Shown here one piece after another: positions 41,601 to 57,359 of a stretch of 64,000 nt of DNA. Both the position numbers and the translations under genes were made by a program. Numbering within the stretch: position 1 is the first letter of the stretch; every line of letters starts with the position of its first letter. This stretch comes from Lutjanus erythropterus (Eukaryota > Chordata > Actinopteri > Lutjaniformes > Lutjanidae): assembly GCA_020091685.1 (NCBI GenBank), contig CM034605.1, positions 25,884,470 through 25,948,469 on the forward strand, read 5' to 3'. The notes beneath the pieces are model-generated. The model saw only the letters and a list, made by a program, of their open reading frames with translations, searched no databases and had not been told where the DNA came from.

Positions 41601-44297
41601 GGATCTGCTGAAGACGAAGGAGGAGCTGCAGACTGTGATGAGCTCTGCCATCTCGGCTCCCCCCGCCGCTCCCGCTCCGGCCTCCTCCTCCTCCTCCTCT
41701 TCCTCGGACAGCGAGAGCGAGCACGAGCACGAGCACAGCGAGGAGCACAGCGAGGAGAACAGCACCTACAGTGCCGAGCTGCAGACGCAGGGCATCAACG
41801 ACCACCGCCAGGAGGAGGAGCGAATCACCGAGGCCGAGAAGAACGAGCGCCTGCAGAGGAAGCTGATGGTGAGTTCAGGGACCCTGGATGCAAGTCGCAT
41901 CAAACGAGCTCATTTCAGCTGCAGATTACAGAAACGCACGTCTCGTAGTTTTGTTCATCAAAACTTCACCATCAGAATCAGAAACACTTTATATTTCACT
42001 GCTGGTTAATTCTCAGTTTGGACCAGTGATAAAAATAGTGAGTTGACAATATTATTAGAGAAGCAAAATTATTATCAAGATGTATTATTTAGGATTATGT
42101 AGGTCTTATAGCTTAAAGATGTATTTTATAATAATTTGTGTCTTATTTTTCCACAAAAGATCCTGTGCCTAATTTTAAAAAAGTCAATTAACAACAATAA
42201 TTATATCCACACCTTCCCCTGATTATAAAATCTAGAATCTGTAAATATACAAACATTTCTCATGTCAAAAGTTTAACAGTTGGACTCAAACTGTCTCCTA
42301 ATTAACTGAAAATTAAATTGTCAGTGTGGTTTGTGTGCTGGCTCTAGTGCTGCGTTCACAGGCTCCTCGGATGATCCCATTTCCAGAGTTGGGAAGTCGT
42401 TCTCCTGATTTCTGTTTGTTCATGAGCTTTTAAAGGTCCAGCGTGTAAGACGGAAGGGGGGATATCTTAACAGAATATGGCAGAAATAAAATAAAATATT
42501 CATAAGTATGTTTTCGTTAGTGTCTAATCACCTGAACATGTGCTTCAGAGGGAGCTGCCATTGTTGTGTTGATGTCAGACATCTGAATAAAGTCGGGTTG
42601 ATGGATTTAAGTTTACAAGAAGGAATGTGAGTGGTCCTCCATTGTACTTCTTCTAGAACGGAAATTTACTTGTTCCATGTTGGAACGCAGTTTAATGTTT
42701 CTGATTATTGTGAGAATAATGCAGGATAAATCACACGTGCGTAAGAAACATATTGGTTTACAATCGGCTGAGTTGTAATGTTACAGGTGTTAAAGTGAGA
42801 TTTAAGGTGAGTGCAGAGATGTGAAAACAGTTTCTGCACCAACAATTAACATAAAACATAAATCAGGGGACTTTAAAAAAAAAAAGACACACAAAAACAT
42901 TCGGTCACACGTGTTGCTTACATTCTTACGGCCTGTTTTGTCACTTTGTGGTGTATTTTTCATATCCTCACAAATATGTGGCATAATATAGAGAAATTTA
43001 CAGAGAAACAACTGTTTAGTAGCTTAAAATATTTTCAGTTATCGAAGGCCTGATGGGAAACTTCAGGATCTTCCAGTCGAAGAGAAACAGTCTCCATCTG
43101 GCCTCAGCATTTTGCTCTGATGCTCAGCAATCATACAAAGACAAATTCATCACAGACCGACTGTCAATCTAACAGAATGTGTTGAAACCAACAGACAGGT
43201 TGTGTTTTCAATTCTTCAAGAGCAAACTTCATTCTGAGGAATGAAGTCTGGAACATAACAATGGAAGAATACGTATGAAAGTACATTTACACCAGCAAAA
43301 GAAAAAAAAATATCCCCTCAATCATAATTAGGAGATTAAAAATTTTAATTATGAGATAAAGTCAAAATTAGGAGATAAAAATGTGAAATTATGAGATAGA
43401 AAATCAAAATTGTGAGGTACAAAGTTGAAATTATGAGATTAAAATCATAATTATGAGATAAAAAGTCAAAATAATGAGATTAAAAGACAATTATTTGATT
43501 AAAAAAAATCCAAATTGTGAGATATAGAGTCAAAATATTAGATAAAAAGTCATATTTATGAGGTAGATAGATGAAATTATGAGAAAGTTGAAATTAAAAG
43601 ATAAAAAGTTGAAATTATGAGATAAAAGGTCAAAATAATGAGATAAAAAAGACAGAATTATGAGACAGAAAGTCATAATTATGAGGTTAAAAAGTTGAAA
43701 TTATGAGAGAAAAATCATAATCATGAGATAAAAAGTCCAAATAATGCTCTAGAACAATGTTTTATTTAATAAAAAGTCAAAAAGATAAAATGTTGAAATA
43801 ATGAGATAAAAAGCCAATTATTTCATAACAAGTCAACATTTTGAGATAGAAAGTTGAAAAGTTGAAACTATTAGATAAAAAGTCAGAATTATGAAATAAA
43901 AAAGTCAAAATTATGAGATTAAAAGTTGAAATTGAGATAAAACATCATAATCATAATAATTTCAACTTTTTATCTCAGAATTATGACTAACCATGGGGAT
44001 ATTTTTTTCTGTCATTGGCACAAACAGACTTCCTTAAATGTCTCAGTTTCTTCTTGTAAAGTGTCTGCAGCGTAAACGTCTGTGAGGATTTCGTCCCTGT
44101 GGTTTAATAACTGGACTCGGTTCCCTCCTCAGGCCCTGAGCTCAGAGCTGGAAGAAGCCCGACACGAGAACAAGAAGACCCAGAACGACCTGCTCCACGC
44201 CGCCAACGTCCGGGAAGGCCGCGACAAGTACAAGACCCTGCGTCAGATCCGCCAGGGCAACACCAAGCAGAGGATCGACGAGTTCGAGGCCTTGTAG
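23676..44297 (+). CDS. ezr: Ezrin (ERM membrane-cytoskeleton linker), complete
   Basis: Thirteen coding exons: 23676-23687, 27060-27143, 28388-28483, 30905-31179, 31575-31658, 33686-33832, 34813-34909, 36475-36638, 36787-36917, 38451-38611, 39953-40045, 41584-41868, 44133-44297 (TAG). They join in frame to 597 residues (human 586). The FERM domain spans residues 1-297 ([62 protein letters not shown]). An alpha-helical coiled region follows to about 470, then a linker, and a C-terminal actin-binding domain ending [15 protein letters not shown]; the final Leu marks ezrin rather than moesin or radixin. Tyr146, Tyr354 and Thr578 (human Thr567) are conserved. The polyproline of mammalian ezrin is replaced by APPAAPAPA, eight Ser (482-489) and an acidic His-Glu tract (490-507). 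The protein links PIP2 and membrane proteins to F-actin in microvilli. Fish carry ezrin duplicates, so the paralogue letter is not assigned. Confidence 0.95.
24786..24920. repeat. TAGCTAGCTAA-rich short tandem and inverted repeat
   Basis: A unit of about 38 nt containing AACACTAGCTAA and TAGCTAGCTAATG occurs twice in tandem. An inverted version (ATTAGCTAGTGTTTTGCTAA) follows at about 24882-24901, so the block can fold on itself. Confidence 0.7.
25080..26150. mobile_element. Composite interspersed repeat with 'AGGTGGCGCTA' motifs
   Basis: The block contains ACCATGAAAATTTAGTC, CAGTAGGTGGCGCTACAGT and later GCTCTGTAGGGGGCGCTATC with CCACGCCCGCGTC. The first two motifs recur in the kcnk3 intron (49705-49760: ACCATGAAAATTTCGTGAAA, CAGTAGGTGGCGCAATAATA). 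The palindrome at 25320-25630 sits inside it. No transposase frame is visible. Confidence 0.5.
25320..25630. repeat. Long imperfect palindrome, ~155-nt arms
   Basis: The left arm starts GTCGCCGCCAT and the right arm ends ATGGCGGCAAC. Matching inner blocks include GGCCTGTAAACAAATACATT against its complement near 25588-25603, TATATTCAAGGG against CCCTTGAATATA, and GATCTACATGGAG against CTCCATGTAGATC. The centre is AAAAACATGTTTTT near 25475-25490. Confidence 0.85.
27144..28387 (+). other. ezr intron 2, 1.2 kb
   Basis: The intron runs from GTCTGT to CTCAG. A B-box-like AAGGTTCGAACTC near 27559-27571 may be a weak SINE trace. Otherwise it is AT-rich with no recognised element. Confidence 0.45.
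28583..29061. mobile_element. Foldback element with direct and inverted repeats
   Basis: ACAGTGAGCGGGTCATTATT at 28583 recurs as ACAGTGAGCAGGTCATTATT at 28905. The arm at 28780-28867 (CTGATCATAGACTCTGGAGG ... ATATTTTGTGTCAAA) is repeated inverted at 28975-29061. The block has no coding capacity and looks like a non-autonomous foldback transposon in ezr intron 3. Confidence 0.7.
30319..30543. mobile_element. Palindromic MITE, perfect 98-bp arms
   Basis: Positions 30319-30416 are the exact reverse complement of 30446-30543, checked base by base, with a 29-nt loop. The ends CAGTGTTTCCC / GGGAAACACTG resemble hAT-superfamily termini. CATAT occurs close to both edges, but an exact 8-bp target duplication is not clear. 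It lies in ezr intron 3 and is transcribed with the gene. Confidence 0.93.
31265..31355. repeat. Degraded 'AAGTACAAAT' family repeat
   Basis: TAAAAAGTACAATATTTGCC, GGTGGAGTACAAATATG and CACTTAAGTAAAGTACCTG resemble the repeat at 45132-45793 and 48985-49140 (ACTTGAGTAAAAGTAC type). The copy is short and diverged, in ezr intron 4. Confidence 0.4.
31659..33685 (+). other. ezr intron 5, 2.0 kb
   Basis: The intron runs from GTAAGT to AACAG. Apart from the LINE scrap, it contains a T-run near 32534 and A-runs near 32960-32980. No other element is recognised. Confidence 0.5.
33065..33440 (+). mobile_element. 5'-truncated LINE (L1/Tx1-like) with 20-bp target duplication
   Basis: AGAAAGTTGCGTGAGACGAA occurs at 33065-33084 and 33421-33440, flanking a 336-nt insert. 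The insert encodes, in frame up to TAA near 33375, [20 protein letters not shown] and then KDWWNN, the Cys-rich end of L1-like ORF2 proteins. An AATAATAAA-rich tail follows. This is the classic outcome of target-primed reverse transcription. It lies in ezr intron 5 in the sense orientation, and only the last ~95 codons remain. Confidence 0.88.
34083..34697. mobile_element. 'TGTAATGGATTACA' family repeat enclosing a minisatellite
   Basis: TGTAATGGATTACATGTGAT at the left and GGTAATTAATAACTGTATCAG at the right bound a block with scattered GGATTATGTTAC/GTAACTGTATTC motifs typical of a widespread fish repeat. The 26-bp minisatellite at 34439-34579 is inside it. Boundaries are approximate. It is in ezr intron 6. 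Confidence 0.45.
34439..34579 (+). repeat. 26-bp minisatellite, 5.4 units
   Basis: Five diverged 26-nt units of the form GCTAACGTTAGCTACACAGA + CCAACT are followed by a partial unit. The CACAG and CAACT blocks recur at constant spacing. Confidence 0.85.
35565..36126 (+). mobile_element. Two adjacent hAT-like non-autonomous copies
   Basis: The first copy, from TAGGGCTGCAAATAATTATT at 35565, runs to about 35790. The second, about 35838-36126, carries TTGATTAATCTGTTGATTA, TAAAATGTCAGAAAATGGTG and a final TTGCAGCTCTGATAG. Both share TGTCTTGTTTTGTCC and ATTCAGTTTAC landmarks with other copies. They sit in ezr intron 7. Confidence 0.65.
36918..38450 (+). other. ezr intron 9, 1.5 kb, no recognised content
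   Basis: The intron runs from GTGAGT to CTGCAG and is AT-rich. I see no gene or bounded repeat. Confidence 0.5.
39045..39335 (+). mobile_element. hAT-like non-autonomous copy in ezr intron 10
   Basis: AGAGCTGCGACTAACTAAAA, TCCATAAAATGCCAGAAAAT, TGATGTCCTCAAATGTCTTG, ATTCAGTTTGCTGTCAGAAA and a final ATTGCAGCTCTAAG follow the family order seen at 51471-51813. Confidence 0.65.
39908..39952 (+). repeat. (CTC)n polypyrimidine tract of ezr exon 11
   Basis: A nearly pure CTC/CTT run directly precedes the CTGCAG acceptor at 39952. It is less regular than the (CT)n tract of frmd6. Confidence 0.85.
41070..41262 (+). mobile_element. LINE 3'-tail remnant (L2/Rex-like)
   Basis: TTTGCACTGTCCTGCACATT, a T-rich stretch, and a final CTGACAAATAAAGTTTAGAA with CTTGAAT resemble the 3' ends of fish L2/Rex-type LINEs, which finish in TGACAATAAAGTT...TTGAAT. 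No coding part remains. It is in ezr intron 11. Confidence 0.45.
42430..42620 (+). mobile_element. 'TTAAAGGTCCAGYGTGTAA' family repeat
   Basis: TTAAAGGTCCAGCGTGTAAG starts the block. ACAGAATATGGCAGAAAT and AAGTATGTTTTCGTTAGTGT recur in a second copy in the kcnk3 intron (51298-51345). The right boundary is not clear. It is in ezr intron 12. Confidence 0.55.
43263..44033. mobile_element. TIR-bounded element with internal satellite array, copy A
   Basis: The ends are GGAAGAATACG at left and CAGACTTCC at right. Further in, AAAAAAATATCCCC at left and GGGGATATTTTTTT at right are inverted. Between them (about 43325-43990) is an irregular tandem array built on TTATGAGATAAAAAGTC, almost all in one orientation, with a short inverted stretch at the right edge. 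Together with copy B at 46803-48159 it defines one family. It lies in ezr intron 12, about 100 nt before the last exon. Confidence 0.78.
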
Positions 44298-45131
44298 AAA
44301 CCTCAGAGACCTGAAGACCTCTCCCAGAATACCTCGTGAAGGCCCCGTTCAGACCTGTTTTTCATTTGAGTGTGATGTAACTGCAGCCACACCTGTTTTT
44401 AAAGACCCAGAAAAAAACAAAAAAACATGGAGCTGACCTGTGTAAGAGCACCTGCATGAGTTTTATTTTATCCGTTTAACTTTTGCCTAAAAGCACTGTT
44501 TTGTTTTGTTTTCTTTGTAGCACTCAAACATCTCCAGTGTGCAGTTTGGTCCCATTAAAACATTCAGCAGGGAGCCGCTGTGTTCCTGATATTTACTGTA
44601 GGAACAAAGCTGGTATATGAGCTGTACTGTAGAAATGACATATAAACGATCAAAAAAAAAAAGTTAATGCGACATGGCTTTGTGGTTTTATTATTATATC
44701 AAACTGAAGTGGTTTAATTTAGCTTTATTTAATGAATATCCCATATTTCAGTCACTGCCTTGTAGAACTGAATGATTTTTATCATGGATCAGCTCAATGC
44801 ATTGATATTTTTTTCAATGAATCATCTATAAAATGTGTAAACGAGGAAGCCCAGCACATGAACCCAGAGCCAAATGTTGTCTTTGTTTTGCTTGTTTTGT
44901 CCAACCGACAGTCTGAAACCCAAAAATATAAATTTATAATAATAAAAACAGAGACAAACGGCAAACCCTCACTTTTGTTTGGAATTTTTGCTTGAAAAAT
45001 GACTTATAATGATTAATCAGTTATAAAGATTGTTGCCAGCTAATCTCACCTGTTTACATAAGTGTCCAAATAACAATACAGTTTATTTAACTTGATTTAA
45101 TCTGATTATAATCTGACATAATTTTGAAATC
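44298..45131 (+). other. ezr: ezr 3' UTR and spacer
   Basis: ATTAAA at 44554-44559, about 260 nt after the stop, is a candidate poly(A) signal. A segment near 44880-45030 (TTTGTCCAACCGACAGTCTG, AATGACTTATAATGATTAAT) looks like a diverged member of the hAT-like repeat family. Confidence 0.45.
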
Positions 45132-45793
45132 AGTAGGGGTGGAAGTAACTTATCACAAATACTCAAATTACTGTACGTTTTTGGTGTACTTTTCAAGTCT
45201 GTACTTTTACTGGTACTTAAGTATGCATTACTTTTACAATTATAGTATATTCAAACCTTTTATTTGTGTTTTAGTAGCCAATCAGGTGATCTGATTGCAA
45301 ACGGGCCGATGAGAACTAGAACATATGGACAGAAAACAAAACAAAACACTGTGGAAGCACACATTCAGAGTAACGATGTTAATCATTAATCATTAATCAA
45401 TTCAATTGCCAATTAAAAGTGTATTCACAGAGATTTAATTCATTGATTTGTAGCAGTCACTGGACCTCATTTCACATTTGTTGAATGAGGAAAATTAAAT
45501 TTATAATTAAAACGTGGAAACGTGTTTTGTATCTTAAAAATAATTGATGATTAATCGATTGTTAGCAACTATTGGTTCAGGAAAACACAAACTTTGCAAC
45601 CTTTGTGTGGAGAGGTGACATGACATCAGCATTTAAAAGTAACTAATACTCGGTTTTTTTTGCGACAAATACTTTGTACTTTTACTTAAATATGTTTTTA
45701 ACACCAGTACTTTTACTTGTAAATGAGTAATATTTTACCAGTGTAAGATTATTTGTACTTGAGTAAAACTTTCAGTACTCTGTCCAACACTGG
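45132..45793. mobile_element. 'CAGTRNNGGAMAGAGTACT' family DNA transposon remnant
   Basis: The left end CAGTAGGGGTGGAAGTAACT and the right end, on the other strand CAGTGTTGGACAGAGTACTG, are inverted. Inside are GTACTTTTACTGGTACTTAA and TTGTACTTGAGTAAAACTTT motifs. Similar motifs lie at 48985-49140 and 31265-31355. There is no coding frame. Confidence 0.55.
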
Positions 45794-45949
45794 AAATGAG
45801 TTGGTTTGACTTAATAACTCTTCACATCAGAAACACAAAAAGAACTTTTCATATATTTGTTATGGGAGTTGATTTTGATTTTACCTCACAGGAACATTTT
45901 GGACCTCGTTGTTATTTAAATTACCTTCTGTCTTAATTTAAAGGAGAAA

Positions 45950-46195
45950 AGTGGCGTCTTCAAATCACTTCTTTTATCCATCCAACAATCCAAAACCCAA
46001 AGATTCTTCATTTACCGTCATAAATGACAAAGAAAAGCAACGAATCCTCACATTTAAGAAGTTAGAGAAAGCAAAGGTTTGACATTTTTGCTTGAAAACT
46101 AGCTGAAAGGATTAATCCGTTAAAAAAAAAAAGCTTGCGATTAAATTTCTTTCAACTGACTAATATATTAATCAGCTCGTCTTTGCAGCTCTAAC
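45950..46195 (+). mobile_element. Diverged hAT-like non-autonomous copy
   Basis: CAAAACCCAAAGATTCTTCA, TTTACCGTCATAAATGACAA, CTCACATTTAAGAAG and a final TCTTTGCAGCTCTAAC follow the family order. Confidence 0.5.
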
Positions 46196-46755
46196 CTGCT
46201 CCTCCAGAGCCACAGAAGACATTTTATCTACAGCTGATTTCACAGACTGACGACTTCTCATTGTTTGTGTGTAAACTGGGGACTGATCCTTTAAACCAGA
46301 GTTAACAAACCTCCACCTGGTGCAGGTGAACAATTAAAGACAGTGACAACTCTCTGATATTCAACTTCATGTGTGTTATGTCCTCTCTGGTGGTGTTAAA
46401 TAATAAAACCCTACATCATCAGTTACTGTTCATTCTTCAAAATGTTTTCTGTGTGACAGAAGTTGTATTTGAGGAATCCTGCAGGCTGCTCGCCGTGAAA
46501 AAGGATGTGGTTTTTAAATATTTGCTCAAGGAAAAGGATGGTTATCATTAGGTTGCTAGACAACTTGTGAAGCCAGTAAAGCCAGTCTGTTTAAAGAGCC
46601 TCTTGGTAAATATTTTATCTGTGAATGAACACGTGAATCATGGCACAGAGGGATATTTGACAACGTTAGGGTTACCTGTCGGAGGCTGAACCACCTCTGC
46701 TGCAGAGCGAGTCGGAGAAAAGACAAACTGTTTATTTTGGCCTCAGGGAAGACAG

Positions 46756-46758
<3 letters not shown>

Positions 46759-46804
<46 letters not shown>
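46759..46804 (+). repeat. (TG)22 microsatellite
   Basis: An uninterrupted TG run directly left of the satellite-bearing element at 46803. Confidence 0.95.
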
Positions 46805-46806
<2 letters not shown>

Positions 46807-48159
46807 GAAGCCTGTTTCAACCCAGCAAAATACAAAAAATATATATCCTCATGGAAAGTCATAAAACAATCATAATTATGAGTTAATTAAAAGTTTAAAT
46901 TATGAGAGAAAAGTCTGAATTAATGCTCAGTCCTCTGCAGCGGTCGATTGTTCGATTCCTGCCTGCGTCCCTGTGCCGTCTGTCTTCCCGTCTCTCTCGG
47001 TCCCCTTTCCTTTCTGCTCTTCAGCTGTCCCTATCAAATAAAGACAAAAAGCATATTTAAAAAGTCATAATTATGAGATAAAAGTCAAAGTTATGGGATA
47101 AAAAAAAGCCATAATAATCACATAAAACAATCAGAATTATGAGAATAAAAACTGAAGTTATGATAAACTCGAAATTATTAGATAAAAGTAAAAAATGTGA
47201 GGTATGTTTGTCATAATTATGAGATTAAAAAAAATATAGTTATGAGATAAAAAGTGAAATTGAGGTAAAAGTTAGAATTATGATACAAAGTCATTATTAG
47301 GAGACAAAAAGTCATATTTATGAGATAAAAAAAAAGTTAAAAGTTAAAAGCCGACATTATGAGATAAAGGTTGAAATTACAAGATAAAAATTGAAATGAT
47401 AAGATTTAAAATGTCAACATCATGAGATAGTCTCATTATTCTCATATTTCATAATCAGAAATTATGAGTTTTTATCTCGTAAGAGATAAAAGTCTATCTC
47501 ATTTTTAGTCATATCTTTGACTTTTTAATGTCATAATTTCATCTTAAAATTTCAGTTTTTAATCATAATTAAAACTTCTTAACTCATAATCTGGACCTTT
47601 TATCTCATAATTTAGACTCTTTATCTCACAAACATGAGATTTTAAATCATATTTTTGTGACTTTTTAATCTTACAATATTGACCATCTCATAGCATCAAC
47701 CTTTAATCATAATTGTAACTTTTTGACTTTTATTTCATCATTTATACTTTTTATGTCATTTTGTACTTTCTATCCCACAATGATAACTACCTCATAATTA
47801 TGACTTTTTATATCCAATTTTTGGTTTGTTTTAATCTCATAATTATGACATTATCTCATAATTCAGACTCTTTAACTCACAATTTTTTGAATCTTATTTT
47901 TATGACTGTTTAATCTAATAATTGTGACTATCTCATAATTTCAGCGTTTAATCATAATCATAACTTTATATCTCATATTTTAGACTTTATCTCATTATTG
48001 TGACTTTTTATACAATATCTTATGACATTTTAATCTCATAATTATGATTTTATCTCAGAATTTCAGTTTTTACTCATAATTAAAACTAAAAAAATTTGAT
48101 TTTTTTTTAAATCCTTATCATTTTTTTTTTTCTTTTATTGGCGGAAATGGGCTTCCATA
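46803..48159. mobile_element. TIR-bounded element with two-sided satellite array, copy B
   Basis: The ends TATGGAAGCCTGTTT at left and GGGCTTCCATA at right are inverted. The next inward block AAAAAATATATATCCTCATGG matches the terminus of copy A. Up to about 47440 the array reads TTATGAGATAAAAAGTC; from about 47450 it reads GACTTTTTATCTCATAATT, so the halves are mutually inverted. A SINE fragment (46926-47056) interrupts the left half. A TG run abuts the left edge. The right end is about 400 nt before the kcnk3 start codon. Confidence 0.78.
46926..47056 (+). mobile_element. tRNA-derived SINE, 5'-truncated
   Basis: A B-box (GTTCGATTCCTGCC) is followed by CCTGTGCCGTCTGTC, a CTCTCTCGGTCCCC run and the tail CTATCAAATAAAGACAAAAA. 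These match the body and tail of a fish SINE family. It is inserted in the satellite array. Confidence 0.65.
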
Positions 48160-48236
48160 GAGTGTGTGTGAGTGAGAGTGACTCTGGATAGGTGAGCGCT
48201 CGATAAAAGCGTACTACACTCCCAGCAGAGTCCGCC

Positions 48237-48259
48237 TCTGCCCGCCTGTGGGATTGCCC

Positions 48260-48291
<32 letters not shown>

Positions 48292-48345
48292 TGCATGTGT
48301 GTGTGTGCGTGTGTGTGTGTGAGTGCGTGTGTGTGTGTGTTTCTT
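48237..48345 (+). repeat. Mixed GT/GA microsatellite upstream of kcnk3
   Basis: GTGTGTGTG, GAGAGAGAGAG and GTGTGCGTGTGTG runs with interruptions lie 220-325 nt upstream of the kcnk3 start codon, in what is likely promoter or 5' UTR sequence. Confidence 0.85.
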
Positions 48346-48429
48346 CTTTTCTGCAGAATCTAAATATAAGTCGGTGACAAATAGTCCAAATCCAGTAGCA
48401 ACCCAACTGTGATGTGGGGGTGGTGCTGA

Positions 48430-54564
<6,135 letters not shown>

Positions 54565-54959
54565 CCTTTCAATACAGCAGATTTCACTACAGCACAATGC
54601 ATCTATACTGCCAAGCGGACAGCAGATACTTGGCAGTCCTCACAGCAAAGACATGACTGCAAGTAGATGTTTGTGGTGCTATAATCCCAGTAAACCAACA
54701 GTAGGACACATGAAAGGGAAAGCACATACAGTACTGTAAACAACAAAGTCTTACTCAAATACGTGTTTTGAGGAAGCACAAAACACAATGTTTTGACTTG
54801 ATGTCTTATTCAGGGGCGTCCTTCGACAAATCTTGTAGGAAATTATCTGGGTCACATAAACACACGATGGTACATGTGGTGTACGCAGCTTGTAGGGGAC
54901 GGCACAGCAGCAGAACAGGTGCTGCAGGAGGAGGTTCGGGTTCAGTCAGTTTAACAACA

Positions 54960-55703
54960 GGGGCCCTATTACAGAAACTTCATAACTTAAAGTTGGGATG
55001 AAATAAAAAATGCCTTTTTAACCCTTTTAGATCACATCCCCAGTCAAATTGTGCACCTATTTAACAAAATGTGCCAAAACAAATTCAAAAAAATCATTTG
55101 CTTTGTATTTTATATCAAAAACTTGGAAAATATTTTTTTCTTCCTGTAAAACAAAACCAATAACCAACCAACCAATAATATCATGGCATCCACCTGTCAA
55201 TCAGTCTTCAACCTTAAGCTGTGCAGAGCACCAAAGCAGACTCATTAGCTTGTTAGCATCAGTATTGTACGTCAGTGTGTCTTTCAAGATGTTCGCCACC
55301 CCAAAACCTTGTTCTGCTACACGAAAATACAGTGGTTACTGTGGTTACTGTGGTTCCTGTGGTTCCCATGGTTATGGACCCCTTCAGCAGCTAACTAGCG
55401 TTAGCTACATGGAGCATGATGTGCTGTGGGTTGGTTCTCACCTACTGTACAAAAACACAACATAGTGTCTTTATTCACTGATCAGGGTGAAACTGGATCA
55501 TATTTTTATGATGTCGTCCAGCTGCTCAGCTTCAACTCTGTGTCAGAGTTTCTGCTAACTTAGCTGCCGTTAGCAGGCAACAGAACTGGGCTCAGCAACC
55601 TCCCAGTAAACACGGCTGGACCAGGACTGAACACAACCACAGAGATGTTACCAAACCATTAAGATGGGATCTGGAAGTTAGAAAGCTTCTGTAATATGGC
55701 CCC
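54960..55703. mobile_element. MITE with GGGGCC termini downstream of kcnk3
   Basis: The left end GGGGCCCTATTACAGAAACT and the right end, on the other strand GGGGCCATATTACAGAAGCT, are inverted; similarity continues inward to GGGATG/CATCCC-type blocks. The interior has no transposase frame. A short run of TGGTTACTG/TGGTTCCTG 9-mers lies at 55333-55365. Confidence 0.7.
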
Positions 55704-57359
55704 TAGATAATAAAATTACAAAAACAACTGAAATTGTGAAATTACACTTTTGTGTTTTTTTTATTAATAATCTCAGAGATGCTGATTCAACTCAGGGGTT
55801 ATTTCTTAAAGTTGTAGTTAGTAGTGTTGTTTGTCAGTTGTTTTTCTGCGTTAGGCATTTGATTTTTCTTTTTAGAAATCCCCCATCATATTATTTGTGA
55901 GTGATGCAGCACAGATTCACTTTCCGGCCTCATATATAAGATGCCTTATGTTGTCCTGAAAACGTAGTCACACAAATCGTGATTGTCAGAACTTTGTTAA
56001 AGCTGACACACACACTGTGGTAACTCTGTACTGTATGACTCACTCCCTGTGTAGCTGCCTCTGTTATTGTGATTTTTCAGTGCTCTCTGCCCAAATTTCT
56101 GGTGCATCAGTCACAAACACTGCAAAATTATGTAACGTCACAAGTGGAGAAGTTCAAAAAATCACGATGACATATCCCAAACACAGTAAAAACTGCATTA
56201 CGAAAGATGTACAGTAATCACAAGTAGACACTCACCAGCACTGACTGAAACACACTTAACTGGTTTAACAACACTACAAAGGACTGCTTTAAAAATGACC
56301 ATTGGGCTAAATCAACAACACCGTTTCTGTTATTTTGTCCAGCCATGTGGCTGATGGTTGGTTATATTAGTCGCCTGTTGCCGGGTCCAGAAGCTGGTTT
56401 CCTGTGATGCTTTTATCAGTCCTTCAAGAACCACAGTACAATAGATACACACCATTTTCTTTTCTATCGGTCTTGCAGATAGATCAGAAGATTGATATAA
56501 TTCTCATGGTTGGAACGCGTGATGACGTTAACTGTTTCGTTCTAGCGATTAGGTTTCAAAAATGATAAAAGTGGTGTTTATTTATGACTATCTTGCTAAA
56601 AAAAAAAAAAAACATTACAACAGCTTATTTTCTTTCCCAAAAGTTTAACTGTTCTTTAAAAAAAAAAAAAAAAGAGTTTGTTAGCTTGAAGCCAGCCAGC
56701 AGCCATTTAGGTTAGCTGAGCATAAACACCCTGTAAAATGACACTTGTGAGCTTGTGGTTACAACATTGATGGATGGATGTTGTGCACAAGATATCCCCG
56801 GTGTTCAAGTGGTTAAGTTGTGAGAACACAGCTGCTAGGCAACATGGACGCCAAAACACTCCTTGTTGTTCTCATCTTAGCTAGCAAGTGAGTAATGTAA
56901 TCCAGAGGCATGGATATCATCAATTTCCTCAGACATAAAATTACAAAGAAAAACTATACACTAACTTACCATTTACAGGAAAATGAACTTCCATGGCCTC
57001 TGGCATTTTTGAAAACATCACAACTCATTAACTTGGAGCTCTCAGAAAGTTTACTCCTCCAAAGTTGTGAAAACCACATTCATATGGACGCATGTTGTGA
57101 CTGTTGTAAACACTACCCCTTGATAGCATTTGTTCCCAAGGTCCTTTGTTACCAGCACCTGGAAACACGGAACCTCAGCAACATCAGGCCCTGGGAGCGT
57201 AGAACCTTGGGACCATATCTTGTAAACATGGGACCATGGGAGCATAGGAATGACCCCATTAAGACCAGAAACAGGAGGAAACACCTAACCTTCCTCTCCC
57301 CAGAAGTGAAAAAAAATCTGCTTACCAGCACCTAAACTCACCAATTAACATGACAGACA
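55704..57359. other. Intergenic, no gene recognised
   Basis: The stretch is AT-rich with A-runs at 56599-56613 and 56660-56673. Between about 57110 and 57270 there are several GGACC/GGGACCATGGGAGC-like short repeats. No conserved coding frame. Confidence 0.5.

Noticed and set aside
43320..43990. CRISPR-like array
   Set aside because: Units are irregular, AT-rich and without spacers; the host is a vertebrate and the array lies inside a transposon.
56910..57335. 141-codon + frame downstream of kcnk3
   Set aside because: The peptide has no recognisable domain, and the region contains short GGGACCATGGGAGC-type repeats and transposon pieces.
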